Shown here: positions 12,004 to 23,261 of the stretch, piece by piece | Numbering within the stretch: position 1 is the first letter of the stretch | How the letters are laid out: every line of letters starts with the position of its first letter | Assembly (NCBI GenBank): GCA_023375675.1 | Contig: JALQBC010000010.1 | Span: forward strand, 558,001-622,000 | Reading direction: 5' to 3' | Source of the DNA: Cytospora piceicola | Lineage: Eukaryota > Ascomycota > Sordariomycetes > Diaporthales > Cytosporaceae | Length of the DNA stretch: 64,000 nucleotides | Program-made: the position numbers and the translations under genes | The notes under the pieces: model-generated | The model's database searches: none | Told to the model about the DNA's origin: nothing | The model's input: only the letters and a program-made list of their open reading frames with translations

Positions 12004-12744
12004 ATGAAGACCCCATTCTCTGCTCTACCTCTTGTCATTGTGGCCATCATCGCGATGCTTTCACCCCTCAGCGTCCGAGGTGATGCTCCACCACCCGGCT
12101 CTAGCAATATGGTTTGGGTAAGTAGCATTTCAGACTTGCTTAAGGGCGCTGGGTCTTTGGCGAAAGAGTCCTCGACCTGAGATACATATCTCGATGGCCG
12201 GTATTTCCTAAGTATACCCACAACTACATCTCTGCTCTGCCATAGCTTCCTCGAAACAAAAGGAGCAGGAGAACATTGAAGGGGCAGGAGTTAACGCACA
12301 TATCCATAACTAACATGAGACATCGCAGTGTACTACCCAGGACCCCGGCATGTGCACATTGGGAATCCGCCACGACTATGACACAAACGAGATCGACGCC
12401 TATATGTTCGAACACAAGTGTAAGAGCACGACCTCCACGCACAGCTAGGCCCTACCTCCAGCTAGCTCAGAACTGACTTACGCAACTAATCGCATCTAAG
12501 AAAACAGGCATGCTTCTCAACAGCACCGACAAGATCGCTACCGACTCCAACTTCACCTTCTTGTGGCCCGGCCTAGAAGAATACTCGCAGAGTGGTTACA
12601 TCTAATTACGTGCATGATGTCACTGGCGGAGAAGATGAGTTCTGGTACGATGGGACACTGTATCAGCCCGGCTGGTTGTGGGAGAGTCCTCTTCCTATCT
12701 ATTACGAGTACCGGGCCTTTGAATGCGGTATCTATGGGAAATAG
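12004..12744 (+). pseudogene. small secreted protein gene with broken last exon
   Basis: Exon 1 (12004-12117) starts MKTPFSALPLVIVAIIAML and encodes a clear signal peptide. Exon 2 (12329-12419) adds two cysteines; its intron has a textbook CTAAC branch site. Exon 3 begins at 12508 and the splice phases agree (C codon split t/gc). In the spliced frame the ORF stops at 12603, giving 100 aa. A second frame, shifted by one base, is open from about 12577 to a stop at 12742 and looks coding (Trp, Tyr and Gly rich, one Cys, ending GIYGK). The simplest reading is a one-base frameshift near 12577-12603. A 40-43 nt intron would restore phase but is shorter than every other intron here. If intact, this is a secreted cysteine-containing protein of unknown family; an effector-like role is only a guess. 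Confidence 0.6.
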
Positions 12745-12747
12745 GCT

Positions 12748-12794
12748 TTGAGCAAGAGCGTTGAGCAAGAGCATTGAGCAAGGGCGTTGAGCAG
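12748..12794. repeat. 13-bp tandem repeat
   Basis: The unit TTGAGCAAGAGCG is repeated about 3.6 times with single-base variation, starting 4 bp after the stop at 12742-12744. It lies in the 3' untranslated region of the small secreted gene. Confidence 0.9.
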
Positions 12795-13228
12795 TGTTAT
12801 GCACCAATTTGAGGGACCAGAAAGCCCACGTCAGTATCGTTAGTCAAGCGAATATACACTGAACGTACATGGCTAATGAAGCCTCGGAGTCCTGGTGCTT
12901 GTCAACGTAATCAATTGACTGGTTTGAAGATTAGCAGGAATTATGCATCTCATAATATGTATCTCCAATTGGCCTCCAGTGAACTGTCTCCAGGTGTGAT
13001 CGGATTTATGCCATCTCGCATCCGGAAACCTGCACTCATGATTGAGGTATTTGGCGTCGAAAATATAACCTTATATTTCTGAACATTGCTACAGAAGAGG
13101 ACCAGGAACACCGAGACATATGGTCATAAAGTGATGTTATCCAATATTGGCCCTCTCCTCCGCAGGCCACTGCATCGACGTCACCCAGCCCCCGCCCCCT
13201 AGGGCATCGTCCAGCCAAGTCCCTGACC
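12795..13228. other. intergenic, no gene seen
   Basis: This lies between the 3' ends of the small secreted gene (+) and the flavin monooxygenase (-). No coding signal was found. Confidence 0.5.
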
Positions 13229-14912
13229 TCAGATGCTAACTCCTTGGTCCCGATTCACCTGGCTGCTAGAAGGCCTCCCCGCCCCATTCCGCACCTTGTC
13301 CTCGACACCTACCAGCCTCTTAGGCAGCGCAAAGCCGAGTCCGAAGAACACGAAGAACGCCCACTTCCACCGGAACGGGTTGAAAGCCACGCAGAACGCA
13401 AACCACCAGAGGAGCTCCAGGTAGGTGAAGAAGTCGAAAGCGCCCGTCGGGCTCCTCGCCTTGAGCACCTTGGTCATATCTATCCAGCGCTCCATCCAGA
13501 ACGGGTTGGGCCGCGTCAGCGGGTCGACGAGGAACATGAGCAGGATGCGGGTGTAGATGCCGATGTGCCAGTTGCCCACGGTGCCGATGGCAGAGAGGTA
13601 GGTGCAATTGATGGCAGAGACCGATGGGTGGTTCGGCGGGAAAGTCTGGAGATACCAGTTCGGCGCGCCGTAGGGCTCCTCGAAGCTGTCTTTCGGCAGG
13701 AAGGAGAGGGAAGGTCGCCCGAACCCTGTGGCGAGCACGACCATGTCTGCTTCAATGAGGTCCTCCCGTCCGGGGCCACCAGCGGGCACGCCCTTCACTC
13801 GGCGGTTGACCCTGACACCACGCTCCTCGATCTTCTCAATGTCGCACCTCACCCACTCAGCCTCGCCTGATCGCATCTTGTCCATCACGTCAGAGTTGAC
13901 CATGGGTGTGTCCATGAATATGCCCTTCTTGTAAGGCGCAATGTCTTGGAGGTCACGGTAGAAGAGCTTCTTAAGAAGCATCTCGGGGATCCAGGAGAAA
14001 ATGGTCTCCTGACCGAAGATGTTAAAGGCAAGAAGTACGTTGACGATAGGGTTCCGCGGTATGATCCATTTATCAGACCGGGCCAGGATGTACACCTTGG
14101 AGGCTTCTTCCGCTGCGGCGTACTCGAGCGCCTCCACGGCGCTGGCGCCGCCGCCAATGACGACTATCTTCTTGCCCTTTGCCTTCTTACCAGTCAACTC
14201 GCTCGAATGGAGGACTGGTCCGCGGAACTTGTCCATGCCGGGAATGTGGGGGCCTGAGATTGCAGAGTGAGCATTTTGTTATGAGCAGATTGTGCTTTGA
14301 CTGTAAGATGGCATTCACTTACGCTTGGGCTCTCCACAAGTCCCAACGGCAGCGACAAGGCCATCAAACCTCCCATTCGAAGGGTCATTGAGGACCCAAC
14401 GACCGTTATCATCCTGATAGACCTTGTCGACCTTTGTGTTGAATTTGGTCCTCTCGTCAAGGTTATACTTCTCCCAAAGTTGGCGTACCTGGCTCAGGAT
14501 CTGCTGTCTGTCCGGATATCCTTGCTGCCACTGTACTGAAGGGTGGAAACGGTACATCATCGAATGGATCTGGAGACTCGAAGTGTTGTTGACCCGCTAT
14601 TCGTACATGTCAGAGCTCACAATCCAGGGACAAGGACATAGCATCAGTTTTACTTACGCTCCAGATGCCACCCAGGTTTTTCTCCCCGCCCGCCTCAAAG
14701 ATAACAACATCAAATCCATGGCCGACGCAATGTGCTGCGGCCGACACGCCAGTAATGCCGGCTCCAATGATGGCGATCTTGGGCCTGTTAAGGGGCTTGC
14801 TTGGGTCTGGGGGAGCAGGTGACAGTATTTTATCTGTGATGTACTGGTATATCTGGAACCCGAAGAGGAACGGATGCACCAATGGGTTTTCAACCCTCGA
14901 CTCGGTAGGCAT
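13229..14912 (-). CDS. Flavin-containing monooxygenase
   Basis: On the minus strand the exons are 14912-14658, 14596-14323 and 14253-13229, giving 517 aa; both introns have GTAAGT donors and in-phase AG acceptors. Residues 46-55 (AIIGAGITG) form the FAD-binding GxGxxG motif. A GTCGEPKRPHIPG stretch precedes a second dinucleotide motif, VIGGGASAVE (about 208-217), expected to bind NADPH. This layout is that of the class B flavoprotein monooxygenases (FMO and Baeyer-Villiger-like). The last 80 residues hold a strongly hydrophobic stretch (around FVFFGLGFALP), suggesting membrane association. The substrate cannot be told. The start at MPTESRV is chosen over an upstream in-frame ATG at 15044 because homologues usually begin 45-55 residues before the FAD motif. 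Confidence 0.88.
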
Positions 14913-15719
14913 GGTGAAAGAAAGAGCGCTACAACTGCCCTTGAGAGGTGTGGAGCGTGAATGCGAAAAGAGGTTGGGCAGAGGGGAGGAGGAATTAGAG
15001 AGGGACGCTGCGTGAGAGAACCCAATGTAAACACTTAAGTACACAAGAGGCCAATGGCATCAATGGATAGGTAGCTAGAGAAAAGTAATATCGCATGTGA
15101 TATCGTACCACCAAGCCGGTCAAGCTTTCAAGTTTAGAACATGGAAATTCCTCTGAAGACGACGTCATATGTAAGTAAGTAAGTCGTTCTTTGTAGTTGT
15201 GGGGCGCTGATGCAATTGACATGTGAAAGGTCTGGAGAGTACGGAATGATCTGCGTGATGCTGTGTGCGTCGACCGGAAATAAAAAGCATATATCCCGCG
15301 CCCGGACAATATGTCCAGCATGGCTGAAACTGCTCCGTCGTTTCGACTTATGCTCTGGAGAAATTGCCAGTTGAACCTGCACGTCAGTTTGATCAGTTTG
15401 GTGCAAAGCAAAAGAGGCACGGAAGGCAAAAGACAGCAATCCCTGCTCTTAACAACTGCATTCAACGAAACACCAATGTTGGTGATCTTGTCTATGTAGC
15501 TGGCTGCCCAGAAGGCTGACCATAGTGACGTGTTTTCGTGCTCGGCCTTTCCTTTCCGGTTGAGCTTGTATCACCCTCAACAGGGCAGTACTGGGACTAG
15601 AAATGGAGACACCCTTGCTCGTAGGACCGTTTGTGTTGAGGCCGCGAGCTGATGCCCAGGTGGTAATATATATCCCTGCCCTCAATGCCTCTAGGTATCG
15701 ACACCTGGAGGAATCAGGT
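14913..15719. other. intergenic region upstream of the monooxygenase
   Basis: This holds the promoter of the flavin monooxygenase (-) and the 3' end of the LCP5-like gene (-). Short ORFs such as 15134-15439 (-) have no recognisable content. Confidence 0.5.
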
Positions 15720-16838
15720 TCAGCGCCGCTTTGCTCCTCTGTCTCTGCGGCCGCTCTCAAGGACCTTCAGTCGCTTCTGGTATCGTTCACCCATCTCTCT
15801 ATCGCCGCCTCTGGGACCATCAACAGTCTCAGGACCCCTCTTGCGGCTCTTCTCCAACAAAGCCTTGGTGCCTCTACCGCCGTCCTTCTTCCCTGTGGCC
15901 CTGTTGATCCGGTCCGCACCCATGCCAAGATCTCTCCACTCTTCACCACCGTAGTCCATCCGGCTGCTGCGACCCTCCCTCTGTGCCTTCTGGGCACGGT
16001 CCTTCTTGCTCTCCTTGGGCAGCCGCACAAAGTTCCGCTCTTCGTAGTTGCGCCGCTCATCCTCGTCCTTGCGTTCGGTGGCGGTCTTGAGTCTCCTTCC
16101 GAAGTTCACAATGTTTGTACCAATACTGGGCTGTGCGATGGGCGCCGCGGATAGTTCGTCGGCAACGAACTCATCCATTGTCGCGGACCTCATGGGTCCT
16201 CGTTCTCTCTTCTCGCGCTGCTCAGTTGTGGGCATCGAGGTGGGTGCGATCTTAGGGGGCCGGTAGACTCCGTTGGCATCTCTGCTGGACTTGCCATCCG
16301 ATTCGGTGGCGGCAGGTCGGGCGAGTCTGCTTAGGTTGGGACGGTAGGCTGTAGCATTTGTCTGAGGAGCCACCTCGTCCTCCTTCTCGTCCTCATCTGA
16401 TCCCTCTTCGCTTTCTGAGCCGGACTCGGACTCGGATTTGGCCTCTACCGCTGCTCGTGTTGCCTTTTCGTTGCGCTCTGCATCGTCGGTTGCGCGCAGG
16501 ACCTTCTCAATCTGGTAGCGCAGCTTGTCCTCGAGGGGCCGGACACCCTTCTCCAGGTATAACCGAAGTTCGACCAGTTTCTTTACGACCTCGCCATCGA
16601 GGCCTGACTCTTCGTCCTCATCGTCAGAGTCGCCCTGTTTTGCTTTTCGCAGCTTCACCAGGATGAGGAAGACAAGGTTCTGCAGATAAGAAAGCAGCAG
16701 CTCATTCTTGACGTCGAGTAGCGAGAGGCCTTCCTTCGGGGTCTCGACTGAGGGTATCTTCAGAGCCGCTTCGACAGTTGAGGAAAGAGATTGTATCAAT
16801 GAGCCTAACAGGGCTGGCAAAGTTGTTGCGGCAGCCAT
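15720..16838 (-). CDS. LCP5: U3 snoRNP-associated protein, LCP5/neuroguidin (Sas10/Utp3/C1D family)
   Basis: This single-exon gene encodes 372 aa from MAAATTLPALL; an in-frame ATG at 16883 would add 15 residues. The N-terminal 110 residues show the helical Sas10/Utp3/C1D domain, including ELLLSYLQNLVFLILVKLR and a KGVRPLEDKLRYQIEKVLR segment. An acidic Ser/Glu stretch follows, then the neuroguidin-type YRPPKIAP and the DEFVADELSA and ERRNYEERNFVRL motifs, and a basic C-terminus. In yeast Lcp5 acts in the nucleolus in the small-subunit processome for 18S rRNA maturation. It is divergent from the TM9 gene, 686 bp away. Confidence 0.88.
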   Translation of the reverse strand: MAAATTLPALLGSLIQSLSSTVEAALKIPSVETPKEGLSLLDVKNELLLSYLQNLVFLILVKLRKAKQGDSDDEDEESGLDGEVVKKLVELRLYLEKGVRPLEDKLRYQIEKVLRATDDAERNEKATRAAVEAKSESESGSESEEGSDEDEKEDEVAPQTNATAYRPNLSRLARPAATESDGKSSRDANGVYRPPKIAPTSMPTTEQREKRERGPMRSATMDEFVADELSAAPIAQPSIGTNIVNFGRRLKTATERKDEDERRNYEERNFVRLPKESKKDRAQKAQREGRSSRMDYGGEEWRDLGMGADRINRATGKKDGGRGTKALLEKSRKRGPETVDGPRGGDREMGERYQKRLKVLESGRRDRGAKRR

Positions 16839-17524
16839 CGTGAATGAATGGAGGCTGTGTGGTTGTGAGGTTCCAGTTTCCAATTCCAGTCCCCAAATTC
16901 TTGAAACTTTTTTTCTGCCATACTAGCAGCTGCGATAAGAATCGGCGTTTGCCTGCCGGGGCTACGAAAGCGGGTATGCTGGCCATGCGGCCATACACAG
17001 TAGCTATATGAGTGACTAAGCATATTTCAGCTACTATGTAAATGGCACTAAGGATGTACCTGTCTACCACAGTATGTATGTACCTAAGTACCTCTCTACG
17101 TACTAAATAAAGTACAGATTACAAGGGGGGGGGCCCTCGGGAAGCTGTTGTGACGACTGCCTGTAAGTACGCATCCGTAGTAGACCTGACTACTGTACAC
17201 ACTGTTAAACCCAAACCGTCTTTACCAACCACTCGGGCGGGCACTCTCTGCATCATCAATTGCAGGTCCCACCAGGACCAGTTCCACATCGAGAAAACAT
17301 CAAGCACGTTGTAATGCTCGACGGCAGCTCGGAGCGCTGACCGAACCAACTCCCGAACATAAGGCCTTATGAATAGAGATAGCTCCATCACTGCAGAAAG
17401 GTATGGCCCGGACTGTCCTACACCTAGCGCATCGTTGTTTCCTCCGTTCTCTTTTCGTCTTTTAGTCCTTGATCCTAAGTAGACTGACGATGGCATCTTC
17501 GTGCATAAATAGAACCCTTTGAGA
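16839..17524. promoter_or_regulatory. divergent promoter region, LCP5-like / TM9
   Basis: These 686 bp lie between two divergent start codons. Around 17055-17115 there is a run of GTACCTAAGTACC and TACGTACTA words related to the TACCTAGGTA palindrome found elsewhere in the window. A G-homopolymer lies near 17126. No gene was seen. Confidence 0.55.
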
Positions 17525-19523
17525 ATGCAGATACCAAACCTCGCGTCGCCGTCCGCCGCGGCGGCGCTCCTCTCGTTCCTCGCCCTCCCTCAATTCACAT
17601 CCGCCTTCTATCTCCCCGGTGTTGCGCCCACCTCGTACAGGAAGGGCGATGTCGTTCCTCTATATGTCAACACAATAAAACCAATCGCGCCTCCAGGCGA
17701 CTCCATGGTACACTCCGTGGTTTCATACGACTACTACCTTCCCATATTCAAGTACTGCCAGCCAGATGGCGGGCCACAGTCCGTGGGCGAGAGCTTGGGA
17801 AGCATCATCTTTGGCGACAGGATCATGACATCGCCGTTCGAGCTCAAGATGGCCACCAACGAGAGCTGCAAAGCGCTTTGCGATGTTAATTACACGCCCG
17901 GCTCGGCCAAGTTTGTTAACGAGAAGATTGAAATGGGTTATAGCTTGAACTGGCTGGTGGACGGCCTCCCCGCTGGACAAGACATCACAGACGAGCTCAC
18001 CCATACGGACTTCTACAGCCCTGGCTTTTTGATGGGTGAGGTTTTTGACGAGAAACCTGCTCTGAACAACCATTACGACATCATTGTCGAGTACCATGAG
18101 GTCGGCAAGGACCCGAACCAGCTCCGTGTGGTGGGAGTTATCGTTCAGCCTCGGTCTCTCGACTACGGCGACTTGGAGCCGGATTGCGCCATGGACAAAT
18201 ACAAGCCGGTCGTGCTGTCCCTTGACGGTCAGACCAATGTCAAGTTCTCATACGCTGTCTTTTGGATCAAATCTCCGACGGCCTGGGCGACTCGATGGGA
18301 CAAGTACTTGCACGTCTTCGACCCCAAGATCCACTGGTTCTCACTCATCAATTCAGCCATTATCGTGGTCTTCCTGGTCTTGACAGTCATGTCGATTCTC
18401 GTGCGCACCCTGAGGAAGGATATCGCCAGGTACAACCGCTTGGATTCGATCAACCTGGAGGATCTGAACGGTACATCTCTGGTCGAGGACGGAGTACAGG
18501 AAGACTCAGGCTGGAAGCTGGTGCATGGCGATGTGTTCCGCACGCCTTCGCATCCCCTTCTACTTTCCGTCTTCCTCGGAAACGGCGCGCAGCTGTTTGT
18601 CATGACCGGCTTCACCATCTGCTTCGCTCTACTGGGCTTCCTATCCCCCTCGAACCGTGGCTCGCTTGGCACGATCTTGATCCTGCTGTACACCATCCTA
18701 GGTTTCGTCGGGGGTTATGTCTCAGCGCGGGTATACAAGTCGCTCGACGGCGAGAAGTGGAAGCTGAACATCGCTCTGACACCCCTGCTTGTTCCCGGTA
18801 TCGTCTTCGGCGTCTTCTTGTTCCTTGATCTGTTCCTCTGGGCCAAGCAGTCCGCCGGCGCTGTCCCCTTCACCACCATGATGGTTATTGTCCTCATCTG
18901 GTTCGTCATCTCGGTGCCACTCTCATTTGCCGGCTCCTGGTTAGCATTCAAGTCGGCACCTATCGAGCCTCCGGTCCGCACGAACCAGATTCCCCGACAG
19001 ATCCCCCCGCCAACCAACTACCTGAAGCCCATCCCGTCCATGCTCTTAGTCGGTGTCCTGCCCTTTGGCGCTATTTTTGTCGAGCTATACTTCATCATGA
19101 GCAGCATCTGGTTCAGCAAGATCTACTACATGTTCGGGTTCCTGTTCCTATGCTACGGCCTGATGATCATCACCTGCGCCGCAGTCACCGTTCTCATGGT
19201 GTACTTCCTCCTGTGCGCCGAGAACTACAACTGGCAGTGGCGGTCGTTCCTTGCGGCAGGTATGAGTGCGGGCTATATATTCCTCAATGCCATGGTGTAT
19301 TGGATTACGAAGTTGAGCCTAGGTGGCTTCGTGGGTAGCATGTTGTACATTGGGTACAGTGCGCTGATTTCGTTTTTGTTCTTCATTCTGACAGGTAAGC
19401 CCCCGGCCTCCCCAGCGACTCTTGTCTGCATCGACAGTGGCTAACATCTTTCCAGGATCAATCGGCTTCTTCTCTAGTTGGTGGTTCGTCCGAAAGATCT
19501 ACTCGTCCATCAAGATCGACTAA
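17525..19523 (+). CDS. Transmembrane 9 superfamily protein (EMP70/nonaspanin)
   Basis: Exons 17525-19394 and 19456-19523 give 645 aa; the 61-nt intron has GTAAGC and CTAAC. A signal peptide (about residues 1-27, ending ..FTSA before FYLPGVAPTSY) leads into a luminal domain of roughly 240 residues containing the family words GVAPTSYRKGDVVPLYVN and HVFDPKIHWFSLINS. Nine hydrophobic helices follow, with the loop RVYKSLDGEKWKLN and the motif YNWQWRSFLAAG. The C-terminus, encoded by the small second exon, ends in KID, matching the KxD/E coatomer-binding Golgi-retention signal known for this family. TM9 proteins act in Golgi/endosome sorting of membrane proteins and in adhesion. ATG 17525 is the first start of the frame. 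Confidence 0.95.
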
Positions 19524-20239
19524 ATTCGGGAGGTTGGTTTATTCCCACAAGGAAGGACTGGGAGGCGTTGTATACTAGTCTTAGACTGTACCAACTAAAA
19601 ATCGAGTTTTGCTTGATTGCTCATTCTGGGCACCGCGAGGCATTGAATGCGCATGACTGGAACGAGCGGAGGAGCGGAAGGTAGTAAAAAGAGAGCCCGG
19701 CGTCTGGGTTTTACATGAGAATCCGTTTCAGCAATGCATATTTTTCGGAAGGGTTGTGTTGATAAAAAAATCAAGCTGCCAGGGTAGAGCATCTAGATCC
19801 TGATTCCAACGGCCAATACTCGACCTGATGCTGCTGGGGTATTCTAGACTTCTTAGACCAGACCATAATATTCACTTGTTCAATCTCACTGGATTGATCG
19901 AAATACTCTCTCGGTACCCCCTCCTTCGCAAGCCTCTTGATGAGGGAGGCATAGTTTCCAGGGCCGTGTGGTGCTTCATACCTAATTGTACACGCCTACT
20001 ATCCCACCCAGTTTTGTTGCCGGTGAAAAGCCTGGTATATCATACGGTTTGAGATGATTGCTGATGTTTTCCATGATGCCCTCCGGGACTCATACGAACC
20101 GCTTGGGTTGACAAGCCAGACCCTGTACCCAAAGCCACGGTGCCATTTGCCGTGACGAATCAAGGACCCCTTTGGACTGACGATATGGCATGGCAACCTG
20201 ACGTAGCCAGTTAGTCCATCCCTTGTCCGACTGTGCCGT
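19524..20239. other. convergent 3' intergenic region
   Basis: This lies between the stops of the TM9 gene (+) and MED4 (-). Several small ORFs exist but none is convincing. Confidence 0.5.
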
Positions 20240-21271
20240 TCAATCATCATCGTCGTCATCCAAATCCCCACCCATGAACTGGAACTGCCTCTTCTGCGGC
20301 TCCGACGGGCCTGCGACCGGCGAGGGGCCACCCCCGGTGCTGCCCCTCCTCTGGGCCTCCTCGAGAGCGCGCTCCCTCTCCAGCTGCCTCTCCCTCGCGA
20401 CCCTCGCCTGCTCCTCCCTCATCCTCCGCAGGTTCTCCTCGCGCTCCCGCGCCTCCTTCTCCTCCTGCTCGCGGCGCTCCTCCTCCTCGCGCTGCCGCCG
20501 GGCCTCCTCCTCGGCCGGGTCGAAGCCCCGCGGGTCGACGCCCTGCTCCAGGAGGTGCTGGATGGACGCCAGCGCGCCGAGCCGGACCTTCTCGTCCTGC
20601 GCCCACGGGACGAAGACGTGCCCCGTGAGCGGGTCGAGGAACTGCGTCCACTCCGCGGGCAGCGCCGTCGCCCCTCCGCCGGCGGCCGTGCCCTGCGTGC
20701 CCTGCGATTGCGATTGCGATTGCGATTGCGACTGGGGCTGCGCCCCGGGCGTCGCTGCGCCGTTGGTCATGGCGTTCGGGTTGGGCGTCGGCGGCGCCGC
20801 CGTGGTGGTCGGCGTGTTGACCGCGTCGCCGGTGGACACGGCGCTGTCGTCCCCGCCGGCGCCAGCGGCAGCCGCGGCCCCGTAGCTGGCGATGATGCTC
20901 GGCGGGGGCATGGTCATCTTGCTGATCCTGCGGGCGTAGCTCAGCAGCTCGTCGTAGTTGACGTCGTAGTGCGGCCCGTCGGGGAAGACGGTCGTGGCCG
21001 TGGACGTGATGTCCCTGCGCGTGGTCCACAGGGTGCGCAGGGTGTCGCGGATCTGGGCGTCGAGGGCCGACGAGGCCGCCTTGAGGGCCTCGAGGCGGTG
21101 GTGGTTGGTCTGGTGCGCCTCCAGCCGCTGCAGGCCCCGGGCGAGCTCCTTGTCGGCGGCGGCGAGGTCGGCGGCTTGTGACGCCTGGGGCGTGTACTTG
21201 GTGATGGACTCGACGAGGGTCGCGAGGGCCTTCTCGACCCGCTCGAAGCGGGCGTCGACGTATGTGTCCAT
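20240..21271 (-). CDS. MED4: Mediator complex subunit 4
   Basis: This single-exon gene encodes 343 aa from MDTYVDARFERVEKAL. MED4 is part of the middle module of the Mediator co-activator that links RNA polymerase II to activators in the nucleus. The conserved Med4 core is visible: heptad-like helices over residues 1-110, the segment DTLRTLWTTRRDI, and the family signature YDELLSYARRISKMTMPPP at about 130-150. Downstream come an Ala/Thr/Pro-rich linker with a Ser-Gln repeat from a microsatellite, a WTQFLDP box, a long Glu/Arg coiled coil (about 260-320) and an all-Asp C-terminal tail. The longer ORF start at 21523 would add a low-complexity leader and is not preferred. A 396-codon ORF in another minus frame is a shadow of GC-rich codon use. 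Confidence 0.93.
   Translation of the reverse strand: MDTYVDARFERVEKALATLVESITKYTPQASQAADLAAADKELARGLQRLEAHQTNHHRLEALKAASSALDAQIRDTLRTLWTTRRDITSTATTVFPDGPHYDVNYDELLSYARRISKMTMPPPSIIASYGAAAAAGAGGDDSAVSTGDAVNTPTTTAAPPTPNPNAMTNGAATPGAQPQSQSQSQSQSQGTQGTAAGGGATALPAEWTQFLDPLTGHVFVPWAQDEKVRLGALASIQHLLEQGVDPRGFDPAEEEARRQREEEERREQEEKEAREREENLRRMREEQARVARERQLERERALEEAQRRGSTGGGPSPVAGPSEPQKRQFQFMGGDLDDDDDD
20702..20731. repeat. hexanucleotide microsatellite inside MED4
   Basis: (TGCGAT)n, about five units, encodes an alternating Ser-Gln run on the minus strand within the MED4 linker. Length variation would keep frame. Confidence 0.9.
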
Positions 21272-21672
21272 TGTTGATGGAGCCGCCGGGGGGGGGGTGG
21301 GGGTTTGCGGTTCCAGGTTCCAAGACTGGTTGAAGCTGTATTGTTTGGGTGATGCAGCAGCAGCGGCGAAAGGGCAGCTGCGGCTGAGGCAGGCGTGTTT
21401 GAGGCTTGAGCTTGAGGCTAAGGAAAGCTTGGAGCTTTGGAGCCACTGCAGGAGCTTGAGGGAGCTGATCTGCGCTAAAACACGACAGGGGGTGCCGCTG
21501 CTGCAGAGTGCAGCCTCAGGCACTGAAAATCCAACCTGAATTCCGGCCGGACCCGGCTAGAAACTCGCGCGCATCATCGCAGCCAGTAGATTTAGCGACA
21601 TTTACAACCTTGTCGTCGACAGCAATCCAAGGAGCAAACCACACCCTCCGCGCCCCTCGCAGCACTATCAAG
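21272..21672. promoter_or_regulatory. divergent promoter region, MED4 / QCR10
   Basis: These 401 bp separate the MED4 start (-) from the QCR10 start (+). The sequence includes a G-homopolymer near 21289. No specific site could be assigned. Confidence 0.5.
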
Positions 21673-22531
21673 ATGTTCCCCGTACGTCGCCCCTTTCCGG
21701 AAATCACTATCCCGACGACACATTGAGACAATTGACCCTTTTGCCTCGCCTCCTGCGGACCGTTGCTAATAAAACTCGCGCGATGCAGACTCAGATCCGC
21801 CGGGCAGACGCCTACCCTCAGTACAGGAGCCCCTACGGCCCCAAGTAAGATGCCCCTACTCGATCAATCGAACCTCAAGCAGGAATCGAAACCCTCCGCC
21901 ACCAATGGCACGAGGAGCAACGAGCCTACAGGCTCCAATGTCGACATACCGAACACGATGCTAACGGTTGGGAATCAGGTACGGCTTCCAGCCTCAGTAC
22001 GCTGGCTGGACCGCCAAGACGGCCCTGCCAATGTAAGCAATTTCTGTCCTTGCTGCTGGAGCAAACTGGAGCACGCCGTACATGACAGGATCTGGGGCCA
22101 GCAGATGGAGAAGGTAGTGTCCTTGGGATCCGGGCTGTATAAACTCGTTGCAAACCAATGGACGCAACCTGTCCCACTTCCTGGCTTCCTAGGCTCAGTC
22201 ATGACGGTCTGGCGGTTTCGGCTCTTCTGGATGTAACTAACCCCCGGAAACAGTGGCATCAAGACCACCGGATTCTGCGGTGTTGCTCTGTTTGCCGTTA
22301 TCTTCTACGCTTCCGGCATCCCCAAAGTACAATACGATATCCTCCAGGTATGGCGAAATACCCCCAGTCCTCACACTGACTCCGAAGACAATTACTGATG
22401 TGTCCTTAGAAAGTCCCTTTCCTCGGTCCTTACTTCATCAACGAGGTTCCCCCAGAGGACAACGTAAGTATCCTGTTGTCGGGTCCTTGAACTTCGAGAA
22501 AAGCTGCTGACATATCCATAGCCCTTCTAGA
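21673..22531 (+). CDS. QCR10: Cytochrome b-c1 complex subunit 10 (QCR10)
   Basis: Six small exons (21673-21681, 21789-21844, 21979-22032, 22254-22347, 22410-22463, 22523-22531) sum to 276 nt and 91 aa. All five introns have GT..AG ends and keep phase. The first exon is three codons (MFP) and the last is two codons plus stop. Residues about 40-62 form one membrane helix (GFCGVALFAVIFYASGIPK), followed by VQYDILQKVPFLGP and a C-terminal PPEDNPF, matching the Qcr10 signature of helix, then KIPLLGP, then PPEDKP. Qcr10 is an accessory single-span subunit of mitochondrial respiratory complex III. Because the gene is so fragmented, an automatic caller could easily miss it. Confidence 0.85.
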
Positions 22532-23261
22532 TTTGGGGATTGATAGAGCATGGGAGCCATGAGGTGGACATTTATAGAGCATGGCTTTCTTGGTCTCGTG
22601 TGAACAAAACATGAGAGCAATCGCATAGAACCGAATTACACCAGATTAAGCAATGTCTTGATCTCTCATATCCTCCAAACTTATGACATGTGAACATAGG
22701 ACCTGAACTAGATCCATTGGGGTTTTGAATCTAAGCTTCGAGCCTGACAGATATACTCTTCCACTCACAGTTGTGCAGGTTTGGGTTGTTCGGTGAAGGT
22801 GATATGCATGTGGATGCATATTTTGGAGAAGACGACCACAGTATATGATAATCACAAGTTAGCAAATATGTCGCCCGGAATGCCCACAGGAGAACCGTTC
22901 CCCGACTACACCAAGTTTTTAATTTAAAATATGTCTACTTCATGTAGAATCAAATTCAAAGGGCGTATTCGGTTAAAGTGCCGTGTTGGCCCGTGCACGG
23001 TCCAGACTTGGTGCTGCTGTCCTGTAATTCAATTGAACCTCCACAGAACTCGCCTCTGGTGCCCAAACTCACGAAAGATATAAAATCAGGGCGATTCTGT
23101 TATAGACTCGAGATCCTCATGGGATTCTAGCACAATTCGACCCAAACTTACCGAGAAGTGGGTTCCAATTGGTGGTCGACATGATATCATCATCTCCTTA
23201 AACTCTTGTTCCAAATACCACCCTCATCCACCCCCTTCCCACTGCTGTCACTCGTTTACAG
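22532..23261. other. intergenic region upstream of ALG10
   Basis: This is the QCR10 3' region and the ALG10 promoter, a little more AT-rich than the flanks around 22850-22960. No gene was seen. Confidence 0.5.

Noticed and set aside
12570..12640. A 40-43 nt intron repairing the small secreted gene
   Set aside because: Phase would fit, but the size is below all other introns here (55 nt or more) and the donor (GTGGTT or GTTACA) is weak.
20256..21446. 396-codon minus-strand ORF overlapping MED4
   Set aside because: Arg/Gly/Pro/Ala-rich shadow frame caused by high GC; MED4 motifs lie in the other frame.
21673..22531. A small complex I subunit instead of QCR10
   Set aside because: One-helix proteins of complex I are similar in size, but the helix followed by VPFLGP and a C-terminal PPEDNP is the Qcr10 pattern.
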